Positions 1-9,093 of a stretch of DNA of 26,568 nucleotides are shown here, one piece after another. Within the stretch, counting starts at the first letter, position 1. Each line of letters opens with the position of its first letter. Source of the DNA: an uncultured Prevotella sp. Lineage in GTDB: Bacteria; Bacteroidota; Bacteroidia; Bacteroidales; Bacteroidaceae. Made by a program: the position numbers and the translations under genes. The DNA is taken from contig USAI01000028.1 in assembly GCA_900552675.1 (NCBI GenBank), forward strand, positions 1-26,568, read 5' to 3'. The notes under the pieces were generated by a model that was given only the letters and a program-made list of their open reading frames with translations, was not told where the DNA came from and did not search any database.

Positions 1-94
1 CCGTGCCCCGTCCTCCAGCACCCAACTGATAATACTGATGAAGCGAAATAGGTTAGCTCAGGGAGGACGGGGCGCGGAGGCCACCGTCCTACTA
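1..94. repeat. G-rich inverted repeat, copy A
   Basis: Bases 1-16 are the reverse complement of 62-77 with one mismatch (position 74), enclosing a 45-base loop. Within the right half, 64-70 (AGGACGG) can also pair with 84-90 (CCGTCCT), so two alternative hairpins compete. The 34-base core 61-94 recurs in inverted orientation at 11401-11434 with a single mismatch. This looks like a dispersed palindromic intergenic element. The window starts inside it, so its left boundary is unknown. No transposase is nearby. Confidence 0.7.
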
Positions 95-172
95 TGATAT
101 CCCCTGCTTGAATAGACTTGTCCTACTATGATACCCCAGCTTGATTAGTCTTTTCCTACTTAGCTTACCCCA
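87..172. repeat. degenerate tandem repeat, ~34-base period
   Basis: Two units start with TCCTACTATGATA (87 and 121) and continue with a C4 run and GCTTGAWTAG. A third, decayed unit starts at 154 (TCCTAC). The first unit overlaps the end of the G-rich core, as also happens at the second copy of this element, where a 23-base tandem abuts the core. No coding potential is seen. Confidence 0.6.
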
Positions 173-190
173 CAATATGCAAATCTCCTC

Positions 191-220
191 GTCAACTTGT
201 CAACTCGTCCCTCGTCAACT
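191..220. repeat. short GTCAACT repeats
   Basis: GTCAACT occurs at 191-197, 199-205 and 214-220, separated by short CT/CG-rich spacers. This is simple intergenic repeat sequence and no function is evident. The AT-rich stretch from about 221 to 463 shows no credible gene. A 76-codon open frame there has no family resemblance and an unusual composition. Confidence 0.5.
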
Positions 221-463
221 GTATATATAATAAGGTGTAAAACTCATAACCTTTTCCTATATATAATTCCCATAAACAATTATCCCATTTATGTAATTTT
301 TGTTAACCTACCTTGCCTTCAAACCACCCTCAAAATTGTTTTCTTAACAAATGTCAATGTCTTCATTTTATGCTATTTAGGCTACAAAGTTGTTATTTAT
401 GCGTTTTTTTTACTACCTATTTGTTAAAAAAATAGGCCCTTTTGTAACTTTATTGAACACATA

Positions 464-495
464 TTTGCCTATCTCAATAATAATTAGTACTTTTG
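464..495 (+). promoter_or_regulatory. Bacteroidetes promoter for the susC-like operon
   Basis: A -33 box TTTG (464-467) and a -7 box TACTTTTG (488-495, matching TAnnTTTG) are separated by 20 bases, the optimum for the primary sigma factor of Bacteroidetes. Transcription should start near 502, giving a leader of about 40 bases to the ATG at 541. No ECF sigma/anti-sigma pair or hybrid two-component regulator lies next to the operon inside the window. Confidence 0.75.
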
Positions 496-540
496 CGGCC
501 GTATTTTTATAAAAATTTTATATAGTCTTTAGGAGATTTT

Positions 541-3500
541 ATGAAGAGAAGATTTCTATTGTTCTTGACCGTAATGCTCGTAAACGTTGTAGCAGCGTTC
601 GGTCAAACGAAGATTTCCGGAACAGTAATCTTCCAGGATGATGGCGAGCCCGTTATCGGCGCCACGGTTCTTGTTGATGGTGGCAAGACCGGTACGGTAA
701 CTGACATCGACGGTAAGTTCACTCTGGAGGTTCCTGCAGGAAAAAAGATTCAGGTAAGCTACGTTGGTATGGAAACTCAGACACTGGTAGCTAAGCCCGG
801 TATGAAAATTGCTTTGAAGTCGAATACGGTCATCGACGAGGTGGTCGTAACCGGTATGTCAAAGATGGACCGCCGTACCTTTACAGGTGCCACCGATAAG
901 GTGGATGCAAAGGACGCTATCCTTAATGGTGTGGCCGACGTGAGCCGTTCACTGGAAGGACGTTCTGCTGGTGTGTCAGTACAGAACGTGTCAGGTACCT
1001 TTGGTACCGCACCTAAGATTCGTGTGCGTGGTGCCACCTCTATCTACGGTAGCTCTAAGCCGCTGTGGGTGGTTGACGGCGTTATTATGGAAGATGTGAG
1101 CGACGTGAGCGCCGACGACCTGTCGTCAGGTGACGCTGAAACGCTGGTATCTTCAGCTATTGCTGGTCTTAACTCTGACGATATCGAGAGTTTCCAAATT
1201 TTGAAAGACGGTTCTGCAACCTCTATCTATGGTGCTCGCGCCATGGCTGGTGTGATCGTTGTTACTACCAAGAAGGGTCGTAACGGTCAGGCTCACATCA
1301 ACTACTCAGGCGAGTTTACCACCCGTCTGAAGCCCAGCTACAACAACTTCAACATCCTCAACTCGCAAGACCAGATGGATATCTATAAGGAAATGCGTGA
1401 TAAGGGATGGTTGAACCTCACCGACGTGCTCAACGGTAGCAACTACGGTGTATATGGTAAGATGTATGAGCTGATCAACACTTACGATAGCAAGACCGGA
1501 CAGTTTGCACTGCCCAACACCTTTGAGGCTCAGAACGCATATCTGCAGCAGGCCGAGATGCGTAACACCAACTGGTTTGACGTGTTGTTCCGCAACAACG
1601 TGATGCAGAACCACTCTGTAAGCTTGAGCGGTGGTACCGAGAAGTCAAACTACTATGCTTCAATGTCGGCAATGGTCGATCCGGGCTGGTACAAAGACAG
1701 CAAGGTAAACCGTTACACTGCCAACTTGAATGTTACACATCACATCATCGACCAGCTGTCGATGAACATCATTGCCAGCGCATCTTATCGTAAGCAGCAG
1801 GCTCCTGGTACACTGAGCCAGGACGTTAACGCCGCTTCTGGTGAGGTACGTCGCGACTTTGATATCAACCCCTATTCGTACGCTTTGAACTCATCGCGTG
1901 CCCTTGATCCCGATACTTATTATCTCTCTAACTATGCTGCGTTCAACATCTTGAACGAGCTTGAGAATAACCGTATCGACCTGAACGTGGTAGATACCAA
2001 GTTCCAGGCCGAGCTGAAGTATAAGCCCATTCGCGACCTCGAGCTTTCTGCCATTGGCGCATTGAAGTATGCTGCTACCTCGCAGGAGCACCGCATCACC
2101 GAGAACTCGAATCAGGCTAACGCTTACCGTGCTATGAAAAATACTACGGTGCGCGACAACAACAGCTTCCTGTATAAAGATCCCGATAACCCCTATGCAC
2201 TGCCTATCAGCGTGCTGCCCCAGGGTGGTTTCTATAAGCGTACCGACAACCGTATGCTTAGCTACGACTTCCGCGCTACCGCTAACTATAACCACACCTT
2301 CAACCGCATACACATCGTAAACCTGTTTGGTGGTATGGAGGCTACAAACATTGAGCGTTCACGTTCATGGTTTAATGGTGTAGGTATGCAGTACAACCAG
2401 AGCGAGGTGCCCTTCTACTTCTACCAGTTCTTCAAGCGTGCGCAAGAGGCTGGTCACGACTACTATACACTGAGCCACAACTACTCACGTACAGCTGCCT
2501 TCTTTGCTAACGGTACCTATTCATACCAAGGCAAGTACAACTTGAACGGTACCATCCGTTACGAGGGTTCAAACATGTTGGGTCGCAGCCGCTCGGCTCG
2601 CTGGTTGCCCACCTGGAACATCTCTGGTTCTTGGAACATGCACGAGGAGAAATTCTTCGACATCTTCCGTCCCACATTGTCACACTTCACGCTGAAAGCA
2701 TCTTATAGTTTGACGGCTGACCGTGGCCCTGCCTCGATCACCAACTCTACTTCTATCTTCTCAGCTTACAACCCCTATCGTCCGTTCTCTACTGATAAAG
2801 AGTCGGGTATCTCTCTGTATCAGACGGGTAATGACGAGCTGACCTATGAGAAGAAGCATGAATGGAACTTCGGCGTTGACGCTGGCTTCCTTAACAACCG
2901 CATCAACGTAACGTTAGACGTTTATCGTCGTAACAACTACGACCTGATTGGTGTTGTTAACACACAGGGTGTGAACCGTAGTGCTATGTCGTATGGTAAC
3001 GTTGCTTCAATGAAGTCGCACGGCGAGGAGTTGAGCATCTCTACCACCAATATTAAGAATAAGGACTTCAGCTGGACTACCAACTTTATCTATTCACACG
3101 CTGTGAATGAGGTTACTGAGCTGATGTCGCGCGCTAACACCATGGACTATATCTCTGGTTCTGGTTTCGCCATGACAGGTTATCCTGTACGTGCCCTCTT
3201 CTCAATTCCTTTTGTAGGATTGAACGAGAATGGTTACCCCATGTTCATCAACGAGAAGGGTAACGTTACTTCCACCGAAATCAACTTCCAGGAGCGTGAT
3301 AACAATAGCTATCTGAAGTATGAAGGTCCTACTGATCCTGTTTACACTGGTTCACTGGGTAACATCTTTACATACAAAGGCTTCCGTTTGAACATCTTCC
3401 TTACCTATTCGTTCGGAAATGTGGTACGTCTCGACCCTGTATTCAGTTACAAGTATAACGACTTGTCATCAATGACTAAGGAGTTTAAGAACCGCTGGAT

Positions 3501-3852
3501 GATGCCTGGCGACGAGAAGATAACAAACGTTCCCGTCATCCTCAGCAAGCGTGAGTATAACGACAACTATGAGCTCGTTTACGGTTACAACGCTTACAAC
3601 TATTCAACCGAGCGTGTGGCTAAGGGCGACTTCATCCGTATGAAGGAAATTTCATTCGGTTACGACTTCCCCTCAAAATGGTTCAAAGGAATGGCTCTGA
3701 ACAGCCTCTCTGTGAAGCTGCAGGGTACCGACCTCTTCCTCATCTATGCTGACAAGAAGCTCAACGGACAAGATCCTGAGTTCTTCCGCGCTGGTGGTGT
3801 GTCGGCTCCTATGCCTAAGCAGTTTACGCTGACAGTAAAAGCTAGTTTCTAA
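541..3852 (+). CDS. SusC/RagA-family TonB-dependent outer-membrane porin
   Basis: This is the outer-membrane import channel of a SusCD-type system, driven by TonB/ExbBD. The 1103-residue protein has a signal peptide (about 1-21), a carboxypeptidase-D regulatory-like domain (about 24-93), a TonB box IDEVVVTG (98-105), a plug domain with the SusC signature ending in LKDGSATSIYGARA near 220-235, and a long beta-barrel ending in an aromatic residue (KASF). There is no N-terminal STN domain, so no direct signalling to an anti-sigma factor is expected. The ATG is preceded by AGGAG at 531-535. It is the first gene of a five-gene operon. The family is certain; the substrate is unknown, and the lack of glycosidases nearby argues against assuming a glycan. 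Confidence 0.95.
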   Translation: MKRRFLLFLTVMLVNVVAAFGQTKISGTVIFQDDGEPVIGATVLVDGGKTGTVTDIDGKFTLEVPAGKKIQVSYVGMETQTLVAKPGMKIALKSNTVIDEVVVTGMSKMDRRTFTGATDKVDAKDAILNGVADVSRSLEGRSAGVSVQNVSGTFGTAPKIRVRGATSIYGSSKPLWVVDGVIMEDVSDVSADDLSSGDAETLVSSAIAGLNSDDIESFQILKDGSATSIYGARAMAGVIVVTTKKGRNGQAHINYSGEFTTRLKPSYNNFNILNSQDQMDIYKEMRDKGWLNLTDVLNGSNYGVYGKMYELINTYDSKTGQFALPNTFEAQNAYLQQAEMRNTNWFDVLFRNNVMQNHSVSLSGGTEKSNYYASMSAMVDPGWYKDSKVNRYTANLNVTHHIIDQLSMNIIASASYRKQQAPGTLSQDVNAASGEVRRDFDINPYSYALNSSRALDPDTYYLSNYAAFNILNELENNRIDLNVVDTKFQAELKYKPIRDLELSAIGALKYAATSQEHRITENSNQANAYRAMKNTTVRDNNSFLYKDPDNPYALPISVLPQGGFYKRTDNRMLSYDFRATANYNHTFNRIHIVNLFGGMEATNIERSRSWFNGVGMQYNQSEVPFYFYQFFKRAQEAGHDYYTLSHNYSRTAAFFANGTYSYQGKYNLNGTIRYEGSNMLGRSRSARWLPTWNISGSWNMHEEKFFDIFRPTLSHFTLKASYSLTADRGPASITNSTSIFSAYNPYRPFSTDKESGISLYQTGNDELTYEKKHEWNFGVDAGFLNNRINVTLDVYRRNNYDLIGVVNTQGVNRSAMSYGNVASMKSHGEELSISTTNIKNKDFSWTTNFIYSHAVNEVTELMSRANTMDYISGSGFAMTGYPVRALFSIPFVGLNENGYPMFINEKGNVTSTEINFQERDNNSYLKYEGPTDPVYTGSLGNIFTYKGFRLNIFLTYSFGNVVRLDPVFSYKYNDLSSMTKEFKNRWMMPGDEKITNVPVILSKREYNDNYELVYGYNAYNYSTERVAKGDFIRMKEISFGYDFPSKWFKGMALNSLSVKLQGTDLFLIYADKKLNGQDPEFFRAGGVSAPMPKQFTLTVKASF

Positions 3853-3911
3853 TCTATATGTATAGGTATCACACACTGGCTTTAAAACATTCAGTAAAGA
3901 AACAAATAACA

Positions 3912-5501
3912 ATGAAAACAAAGAAATTATATATAGCATTGTCGATGTTGGCCGCTACTGTGGGCTTTAGCTCTTGCGATAGCTACCTTGACAAACTGCC
4001 CGATAACCGTATGGAGCTCAGCACTCCTGAGGATGTGAGCAAGTTGCTGGTGTCAGCTTATTCGAAGATCCATCCCGTATATATTCTTGAAATGTATTCG
4101 GACAACACTGACGAATATGACAACACTGCATGGACCGCTGAAAGCCGCATGCAGGATCAGGCTTATGCTTGGAAAGATATTACCGACCCCGGTTCATCAA
4201 ACGAGTCGGTTGTTAATATTTGGGACGGCTACTATTCAGCCATTCGTACCTGTAACGAGGCTATTGCTTACATTAAAAAGCTTTCTCCCGCTGAGCAGGA
4301 CGATTATAAGGCACAGTTAGGCGAGGCCCTCGTTGCTCGCGCCTATTCAGAGTTTATGCTCTCTACCGTGTTCTGCCGTGCTTACAACCCCGAGACTGCA
4401 GCTACCGATTTGGGCCTGCCTTATCCCACCGAGCCCAACTATTCATTGGTTGTAAACTATGAGCGTGGCACACTGGCCGAGCTTTATGCTAAGATTGATG
4501 CTGACCTGAAAGAAGGTCTGCCCTTGCTCACCAATACTTACGATCATCCTAAGTTCCACTTTACACCGGCTGCCGCTAACGCCTTTGCCGCTCGTTTCTA
4601 TCTGTATTATCAGAAACCCGAGTTGGCCATCACTCACGCCAATGCAGTGTTAGGAACTGAGCCCGCTTCTAAGCTGCGTAACTGGGCTGCTTGGAACCAA
4701 TTGAGCGCTAACGACCAAATTCAGCCGAACGCTTACGTTAACTCAAGCAACCCTGCTAACCTTCTCTTGCAGGTTGTTTACTCTGGATGGGGTTACTATG
4801 GTGGTCCTACGTTGCTGGGTAAGAAGTATGCACACGGCCGTATGATTTCTCAAACCGAGACCCTGCAGGCGCAAGGTCCTTGGGGTAAAACTGCCGACGT
4901 TTGCGGTTACAAAGTGTTCTCTAACGATGCGCTGTCAAACTATTTCTTGCGTACTATTCCTGGAATTCTGCAGTACACCGACGAGCAGCAAACCACTGGC
5001 TTTATCCAGAGCGAGCTGTCTTGCTTCAATACTGACGAAACCTTGATGGTTCGTGCTGAGGCTTATGCTATGCAGAAAGACTATGTAAACGCTTTGAAGG
5101 ATATCAACGCCGAGCTGTCGGCCTTTGCTCCTGGTGCAAAACCCCTGACATTGGAGACCATCAAGGACTTCTACGATAACCTTGACTACTATACCCCTGA
5201 GAACCCCACTCCTAAGAAGGAACTGCACCCCAGCTTCGCCTTGGATATGGAAAATCAGGAGCCTATGTTGCAGTGCATCTTGCAGCTGCGTCGTCTGCTC
5301 ACCATTCATCAAGGTCTGCGTATGCAAGATATCAAGCGTTACGGTATCACCATCTATCGTCGTCGCCTCACCGAGGGTAATGAGATTGAGCGTGTAACCG
5401 ATAAGATGGAGAAGGACGATCCTCGTCTCGCCATTCAGCTGCCCTCAGAGGTTCTTAGCGCTGGTATGCAAGCTAACCCCCGCAACACCACGAACAAATA
5501 A
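3912..5501 (+). CDS. SusD/RagB-family nutrient-binding lipoprotein
   Basis: This is the surface lipoprotein that caps the SusC-like channel and binds its ligand. The 529-residue protein starts MKTKKLYIALSMLAATVGFS and has a lipobox ending at Cys22 followed by DSYLD, typical of SusD proteins. The helical TPR-like fold segments are recognisable, with tryptophans and motifs such as FTPAAANAFAARFYLY and the RAEAYAM stretch near the C-terminal third. An in-frame ATG at 3858 exists, but it would place 18 polar residues before the signal peptide, so the start at 3912 is chosen. It follows susC by 59 bases and precedes the metallohydrolase by 13, indicating co-transcription. Confidence 0.93.
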   Translation: MKTKKLYIALSMLAATVGFSSCDSYLDKLPDNRMELSTPEDVSKLLVSAYSKIHPVYILEMYSDNTDEYDNTAWTAESRMQDQAYAWKDITDPGSSNESVVNIWDGYYSAIRTCNEAIAYIKKLSPAEQDDYKAQLGEALVARAYSEFMLSTVFCRAYNPETAATDLGLPYPTEPNYSLVVNYERGTLAELYAKIDADLKEGLPLLTNTYDHPKFHFTPAAANAFAARFYLYYQKPELAITHANAVLGTEPASKLRNWAAWNQLSANDQIQPNAYVNSSNPANLLLQVVYSGWGYYGGPTLLGKKYAHGRMISQTETLQAQGPWGKTADVCGYKVFSNDALSNYFLRTIPGILQYTDEQQTTGFIQSELSCFNTDETLMVRAEAYAMQKDYVNALKDINAELSAFAPGAKPLTLETIKDFYDNLDYYTPENPTPKKELHPSFALDMENQEPMLQCILQLRRLLTIHQGLRMQDIKRYGITIYRRRLTEGNEIERVTDKMEKDDPRLAIQLPSEVLSAGMQANPRNTTNK

Positions 5502-5514
5502 ATAAGATACAGAG

Positions 5515-6399
5515 ATGAAAAAAAATATATATGCTATTTTGCTGGCCTTCGTAGCAAGCTTCGCTTTGATGTCTTGCTCTGACGATGAACCCAGCTCAGA
5601 GAGCATCTTCCCCACCACCTCGCCCAAGCGCGACGCGTTTGACAAGTGGTTGCTCGAAAACTATACCTTCCCCTACAATGTAGAGATGAAGTATAAGATG
5701 GAAGATATCGAGAGCGACATGAAATACCACTTGGTACCTGCCGACTCGGCAAAGACCGCCAAGCTGTCTATTATCATGAAGTATCTCTGGTTCGACGCTT
5801 ATAACGAGTTGGTAGGCCCCGACTTCATCAAGGAGAATATGCCACGTACCATCCACTTCATTGGTTCGCCCGCTTATAACAGCGAGGGCACCATGGTGCT
5901 GGGTACTGCCGAGGGTGGCTTGAAGATTACACTGTATATGGTTAACTCGCTCGATGACAAGACACTGAAGGATTATGATACGATGAACAAGTATTATTTC
6001 CACACCTTGCATCACGAGTTTACCCACATCTTGAACCAGAAAATTCCTTACGATCAGAGCTTTAAGCTGATTACGGAGAGTGGTTATGTAAGTGGCGACT
6101 GGTACACTATTTCTGATAAGACCGCTCATCAGGCTGGCTTCGTCACTCCCTATGCTATGGTTGAGCCTCTTGAAGACTTTGCTGAGATGCTGTCAGGCTA
6201 TGTAACAATGTCGCAGAGCGAGTGGAACGCTATCTTGGCCGACGCTGGCACCACCGGTGCTGCAAGCATCTCGGCTAAACTCGACATCGTGCGTAATTAT
6301 ATGCAGGAGTCATGGAATGTTGACATCGACCAGTTGCGTGCCGCTGTATTGCGTCGCGCCAGCACGCTTAGCGCTGTTGACCTGAAGCATCTTAACTAA
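5515..6399 (+). CDS. substrate import-associated zinc metallohydrolase lipoprotein
   Basis: A 294-residue lipoprotein whose lipobox ends at Cys21 (ALMSC) and is followed by SDDE, an acidic tract like the signal that sends Bacteroidetes lipoproteins to the cell surface. It carries a zinc-binding HEFTH at 167-171, and a downstream EPLEDFAEM segment (217-225) offers a likely third metal ligand and the family signature. Proteins of this kind are typically encoded next to SusCD pairs. The predicted role is hydrolysis of the bound substrate at the surface, probably a peptide bond, but the bond cut is not shown by the sequence. The length is usual for the family. The 13-base gap to the SusD-like gene implies translational coupling or at least one transcript. 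Confidence 0.85.
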   Translation: MKKNIYAILLAFVASFALMSCSDDEPSSESIFPTTSPKRDAFDKWLLENYTFPYNVEMKYKMEDIESDMKYHLVPADSAKTAKLSIIMKYLWFDAYNELVGPDFIKENMPRTIHFIGSPAYNSEGTMVLGTAEGGLKITLYMVNSLDDKTLKDYDTMNKYYFHTLHHEFTHILNQKIPYDQSFKLITESGYVSGDWYTISDKTAHQAGFVTPYAMVEPLEDFAEMLSGYVTMSQSEWNAILADAGTTGAASISAKLDIVRNYMQESWNVDIDQLRAAVLRRASTLSAVDLKHLN

Positions 6400-6458
6400 T
6401 GCCTCGCTTAGGTCTAACATTGATGTAATATCAGTTATATTTTAAAAAGTAAACAACA

Positions 6459-7784
6459 ATGAAAAAGATATTATTAGGTTCAGCCGTTGCCCTTGCAACT
6501 CTCAGCCTCCAGTCGTGCTTGACTGACGACAAGGAACTGTTTGACGAGTCTGCTGCCAATCGTATCGAAGCTGTCGTAGAGGCTGACAAGCAACTGCTCG
6601 AGTCGGCTACCAACGGATGGCAGCTTCACTACTACACTGGCAAAGAATATACGGGCGGTGGCTACACCATGTTTGTGAAATTTAAGGACGGAAAGGCTTA
6701 TGCCTCTTCTGATATAGCTCCCGCCGACTCGGTGGCTACCTCAAGCTATGATGTAATTAAAGACAAGGGTCCTGTTATTACCTTTAACACACATAATGGC
6801 ATCATGCACTTCTTGGCACAGCCTTATCAGAGTGATGTTGATGGCGAGCAAGGCGACTATGAGTTTGTGATCATGCGTACCACTAACGACTCTATCTTTG
6901 TACAGGGTAAGAAGTGGGGCAACGAAATGGTGTTCACTCGTGTTGCAGATGATGTTAACTGGGAAGACCAGATTAACAAGATGCACAAAGTGTTCTACTC
7001 GATGAAGTGGCTCTACACTGTAGATGGCGCTGAGAACGAACAGGTATCGTTTGATCCTTCTGCACGCCGTATGTATGTAGGCGACAATGACGATGCTGGC
7101 GTGCCCTTCTATGTAACCACTGATGGTATCGCTTTCCGCGAGGCTGTTAAGATCAATGGTAAAGAGCTGACATCGCTGCATTACGATGCCACCACTAAGA
7201 TGCTTAGCTCTACTGAGGCCGCTCTGAATATGACGGCTCATTTTCCAGAGGGTTATCATGATATTGATGACTTCGTTCAGTCATGGAAATTGAAGTACTA
7301 TGATAACCAAAATCAAAAGTACACCACCACTTCTTTGAATATTCAGGGAGTATCAGACTTGATTAAGCAGAAGTCGCTTACCAGTTTGCATTGCACGTTG
7401 GCTTCAAGCTTTTCTACTGATTATTCTTATAGCTTCTTTGCCCAGTACTCTCCCATCAAGGGTGTGGCTACCATTCCTGCTCAGTATGTTCAGGATCCGA
7501 CTGATACTTTCCCTATGCTGTTGATGTTGGGTGTTAATAGTAATTCTGGTTCAATTGCTTATACTGATTGGCAGATTGCTCAAGATCCTGAAACGAAGAA
7601 GTGGCAGTTTGTAGATCCTACGGGTCAATCAGACAGTATTCTTCTTTTGGGTGTAACTAATCAAGGTGCTCCGCTTTATGTCAAGAGTGATAAATCTTTC
7701 ACCGAAGATCCTGATGATCCCGATATCACGCAGATTGCTGTATTAGACATCTTCTATATGGTTTCAACCTTAACCAGCAACTAA
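6459..7784 (+). CDS. DUF4302 domain lipoprotein
   Basis: A 441-residue lipoprotein: the signal peptide ends at Cys20 (LSLQSC) and is followed by LTDDKE, an acidic surface-export-like tract. The segment FDESAANRIEAVVEADKQ, then NGWQLHYYTG and GGYTMFVKF, matches the start of DUF4302, a family found mainly in Bacteroidetes import loci. The fold appears beta-rich and no catalytic motif is visible. It is encoded 59 bases after the metallohydrolase in the same operon, so a role as an accessory surface binding protein is reasonable but inferred. The last ~500 bases are visibly more AT-rich and less regular in codon choice than the rest of the operon. Confidence 0.8.
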   Translation: MKKILLGSAVALATLSLQSCLTDDKELFDESAANRIEAVVEADKQLLESATNGWQLHYYTGKEYTGGGYTMFVKFKDGKAYASSDIAPADSVATSSYDVIKDKGPVITFNTHNGIMHFLAQPYQSDVDGEQGDYEFVIMRTTNDSIFVQGKKWGNEMVFTRVADDVNWEDQINKMHKVFYSMKWLYTVDGAENEQVSFDPSARRMYVGDNDDAGVPFYVTTDGIAFREAVKINGKELTSLHYDATTKMLSSTEAALNMTAHFPEGYHDIDDFVQSWKLKYYDNQNQKYTTTSLNIQGVSDLIKQKSLTSLHCTLASSFSTDYSYSFFAQYSPIKGVATIPAQYVQDPTDTFPMLLMLGVNSNSGSIAYTDWQIAQDPETKKWQFVDPTGQSDSILLLGVTNQGAPLYVKSDKSFTEDPDDPDITQIAVLDIFYMVSTLTSN

Positions 7785-7816
7785 GCATCCTTAAATATTA
7801 TTCAACAAGAAAAAGA

Positions 7817-7843
7817 ATGTGAACGCCCGCAAGGGCTTCACAT
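7817..7843 (+). promoter_or_regulatory. intercistronic hairpin with GCAA tetraloop
   Basis: ATGTGAA (7817-7823) pairs with TTCACAT (7837-7843), and GCCC (7825-7828) pairs with GGGC (7833-7836), around a GCAA loop with one bulged C. That gives 11 base pairs. No T-run follows, so it is not a classical terminator. It lies between the DUF4302 and BACON genes and may be an mRNA stabiliser, a processing site or a partial attenuator lowering expression of the last gene. Confidence 0.5.
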
Positions 7844-7864
7844 CTTTACATACATTTCACGAAT

Positions 7865-9013
7865 ATGAAAAAGATATTTGGATTTTTAACCCTCGCGCTG
7901 GCTACTACCGCGTTGTTCTCTTGTAGCGACGACGATAACAATTCAACCACCACTGTTGATGGTGTGCAGATTGTAACCCGCCCTTCTGAGATTGCACCTG
8001 CTGGCGGCGAGTCGGCCATTGAGGTAAACAAACCCGTGGCCAGTGTATATGCCACAAACGCATGGCTAAATGTTACAGCCGATGGCAATACCGTGAAACT
8101 GTCGGCCGATGCTAACAGCTCGGTTGAGTCGCGTCACTCAAACGTTGTAATCAAGGCTTCTGAAAACGACTCTACCGTTATCAGTGTGTCGCAGCTCGGA
8201 TTGGTCTTCCACTATGAAGATGGCAACGTTTCAATGGGTAACGCTGGTGGTAAGTTTGCTAAATTTGTAAAGCACAACGAGCCCATGGAGATTGAACGTA
8301 TGCCCGAGTGGGCCAGTGCTACCGTAGATGGCGACAGTATTCGTGTTGACGTTTCGGCTAACACTTCTGGCAACGCTCGTGGTGGTTATGTAGTGTTCAA
8401 GTCGAGCGCTATGAAAGACTCTATCCTTATCAGCCAGGCCGACTTTAGCCAGCTGAAGGGCGACTACTACTTCGGTGGTTATGATCTTACAACAGGTCAG
8501 GAAGGCTATACCGATGCTAAGCTTTATACAAAGAACAGAATGTATTATGTTCAGTTGACTAATCTTAAGTGGAGCTTCGACTGCCTCTATGATGACAAGA
8601 ACATGACCCTGACCACTTATAATGCTACATGGGTTGGTACATTGAATAATCAGTATTATATTGCCTCAATGTTGCTGAGCGACCAAGGTACGATTAGTCC
8701 TGATGATAAGATTACGGGCCAGTTTACCTTTAACGTTTTCGATGACGGCACTATCATCGCAGTGCTCGGTGGTCAGTATGATGAAGATTCGAAAGTTGCT
8801 GGTATGGCCTTCGCTGCTTGTACAAAGCAGAACCTTTCTACCTACCAGGGCATTTCAGCAGGCTTCTCTCCTTGCTTGCTGCTCCGTCTGCCCCCCGACG
8901 CTGATGTAGAAACTCAGGCCAAAGCAAAGGCAAGAGCTTCGAAAATAATGAAACGTATGGGTGCTAATAAGAACCCCATGTATCAGATGCCTTCAGTATT
9001 GAAGTGGAAATAA
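7865..9013 (+). CDS. BACON-domain surface lipoprotein
   Basis: A 382-residue lipoprotein with Cys20 (ALFSC) followed by SDDDN, again an acidic surface-type tract. Two tandem BACON-like beta-sandwich modules can be seen at about 38-112 and 118-192. The first runs from PAGGES through NAWLNV to VISVSQ, and the second ends in DSILISQ. BACON modules in this phylum usually act as spacers or binding domains. The C-terminal part (about 197-382) contains YYFGGYDL and beta-rich sequence I cannot assign to a family, ending in a basic Ala/Lys-rich tail. It is the last gene of the operon, terminated at 9051-9087. Confidence 0.8.
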   Translation: MKKIFGFLTLALATTALFSCSDDDNNSTTTVDGVQIVTRPSEIAPAGGESAIEVNKPVASVYATNAWLNVTADGNTVKLSADANSSVESRHSNVVIKASENDSTVISVSQLGLVFHYEDGNVSMGNAGGKFAKFVKHNEPMEIERMPEWASATVDGDSIRVDVSANTSGNARGGYVVFKSSAMKDSILISQADFSQLKGDYYFGGYDLTTGQEGYTDAKLYTKNRMYYVQLTNLKWSFDCLYDDKNMTLTTYNATWVGTLNNQYYIASMLLSDQGTISPDDKITGQFTFNVFDDGTIIAVLGGQYDEDSKVAGMAFAACTKQNLSTYQGISAGFSPCLLLRLPPDADVETQAKAKARASKIMKRMGANKNPMYQMPSVLKWK

Positions 9014-9050
9014 GCGATAGAAATCTCTTATAAGATATATTTATAAAATG

Positions 9051-9087
9051 AAAAATCCCGACATTGCGAAATGTCGGGATTTTTTTA
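9051..9087. terminator. bidirectional intrinsic terminator
   Basis: Bases 9051-9065 pair perfectly with 9070-9084 (15 bp) around a GCGA tetraloop. The T-run continues to 9087 on the plus strand, and the A-run at 9051-9055 gives a T-run on the minus strand. It sits exactly between the end of the susCD-like operon and the end of convergent pyrH, so it should stop both transcripts. Confidence 0.92.
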
Positions 9088-9093
9088 TCACCT

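Noticed and set aside
9..30. Similarity between CTCCAGCACCCAACTGATAAT near 14 and CTCCAGCCCCCAATTTATG near 26489 as a third copy of the G-rich element
   Set aside because: Only about ten leading bases match well; too short and degenerate to support without a genome-wide comparison.
197..427. 76-codon open frame upstream of the susC-like gene
   Set aside because: AT-rich intergenic DNA overlapping simple repeats, with no recognisable domain and no ribosome-binding site; it lies upstream of a good promoter for the next gene.
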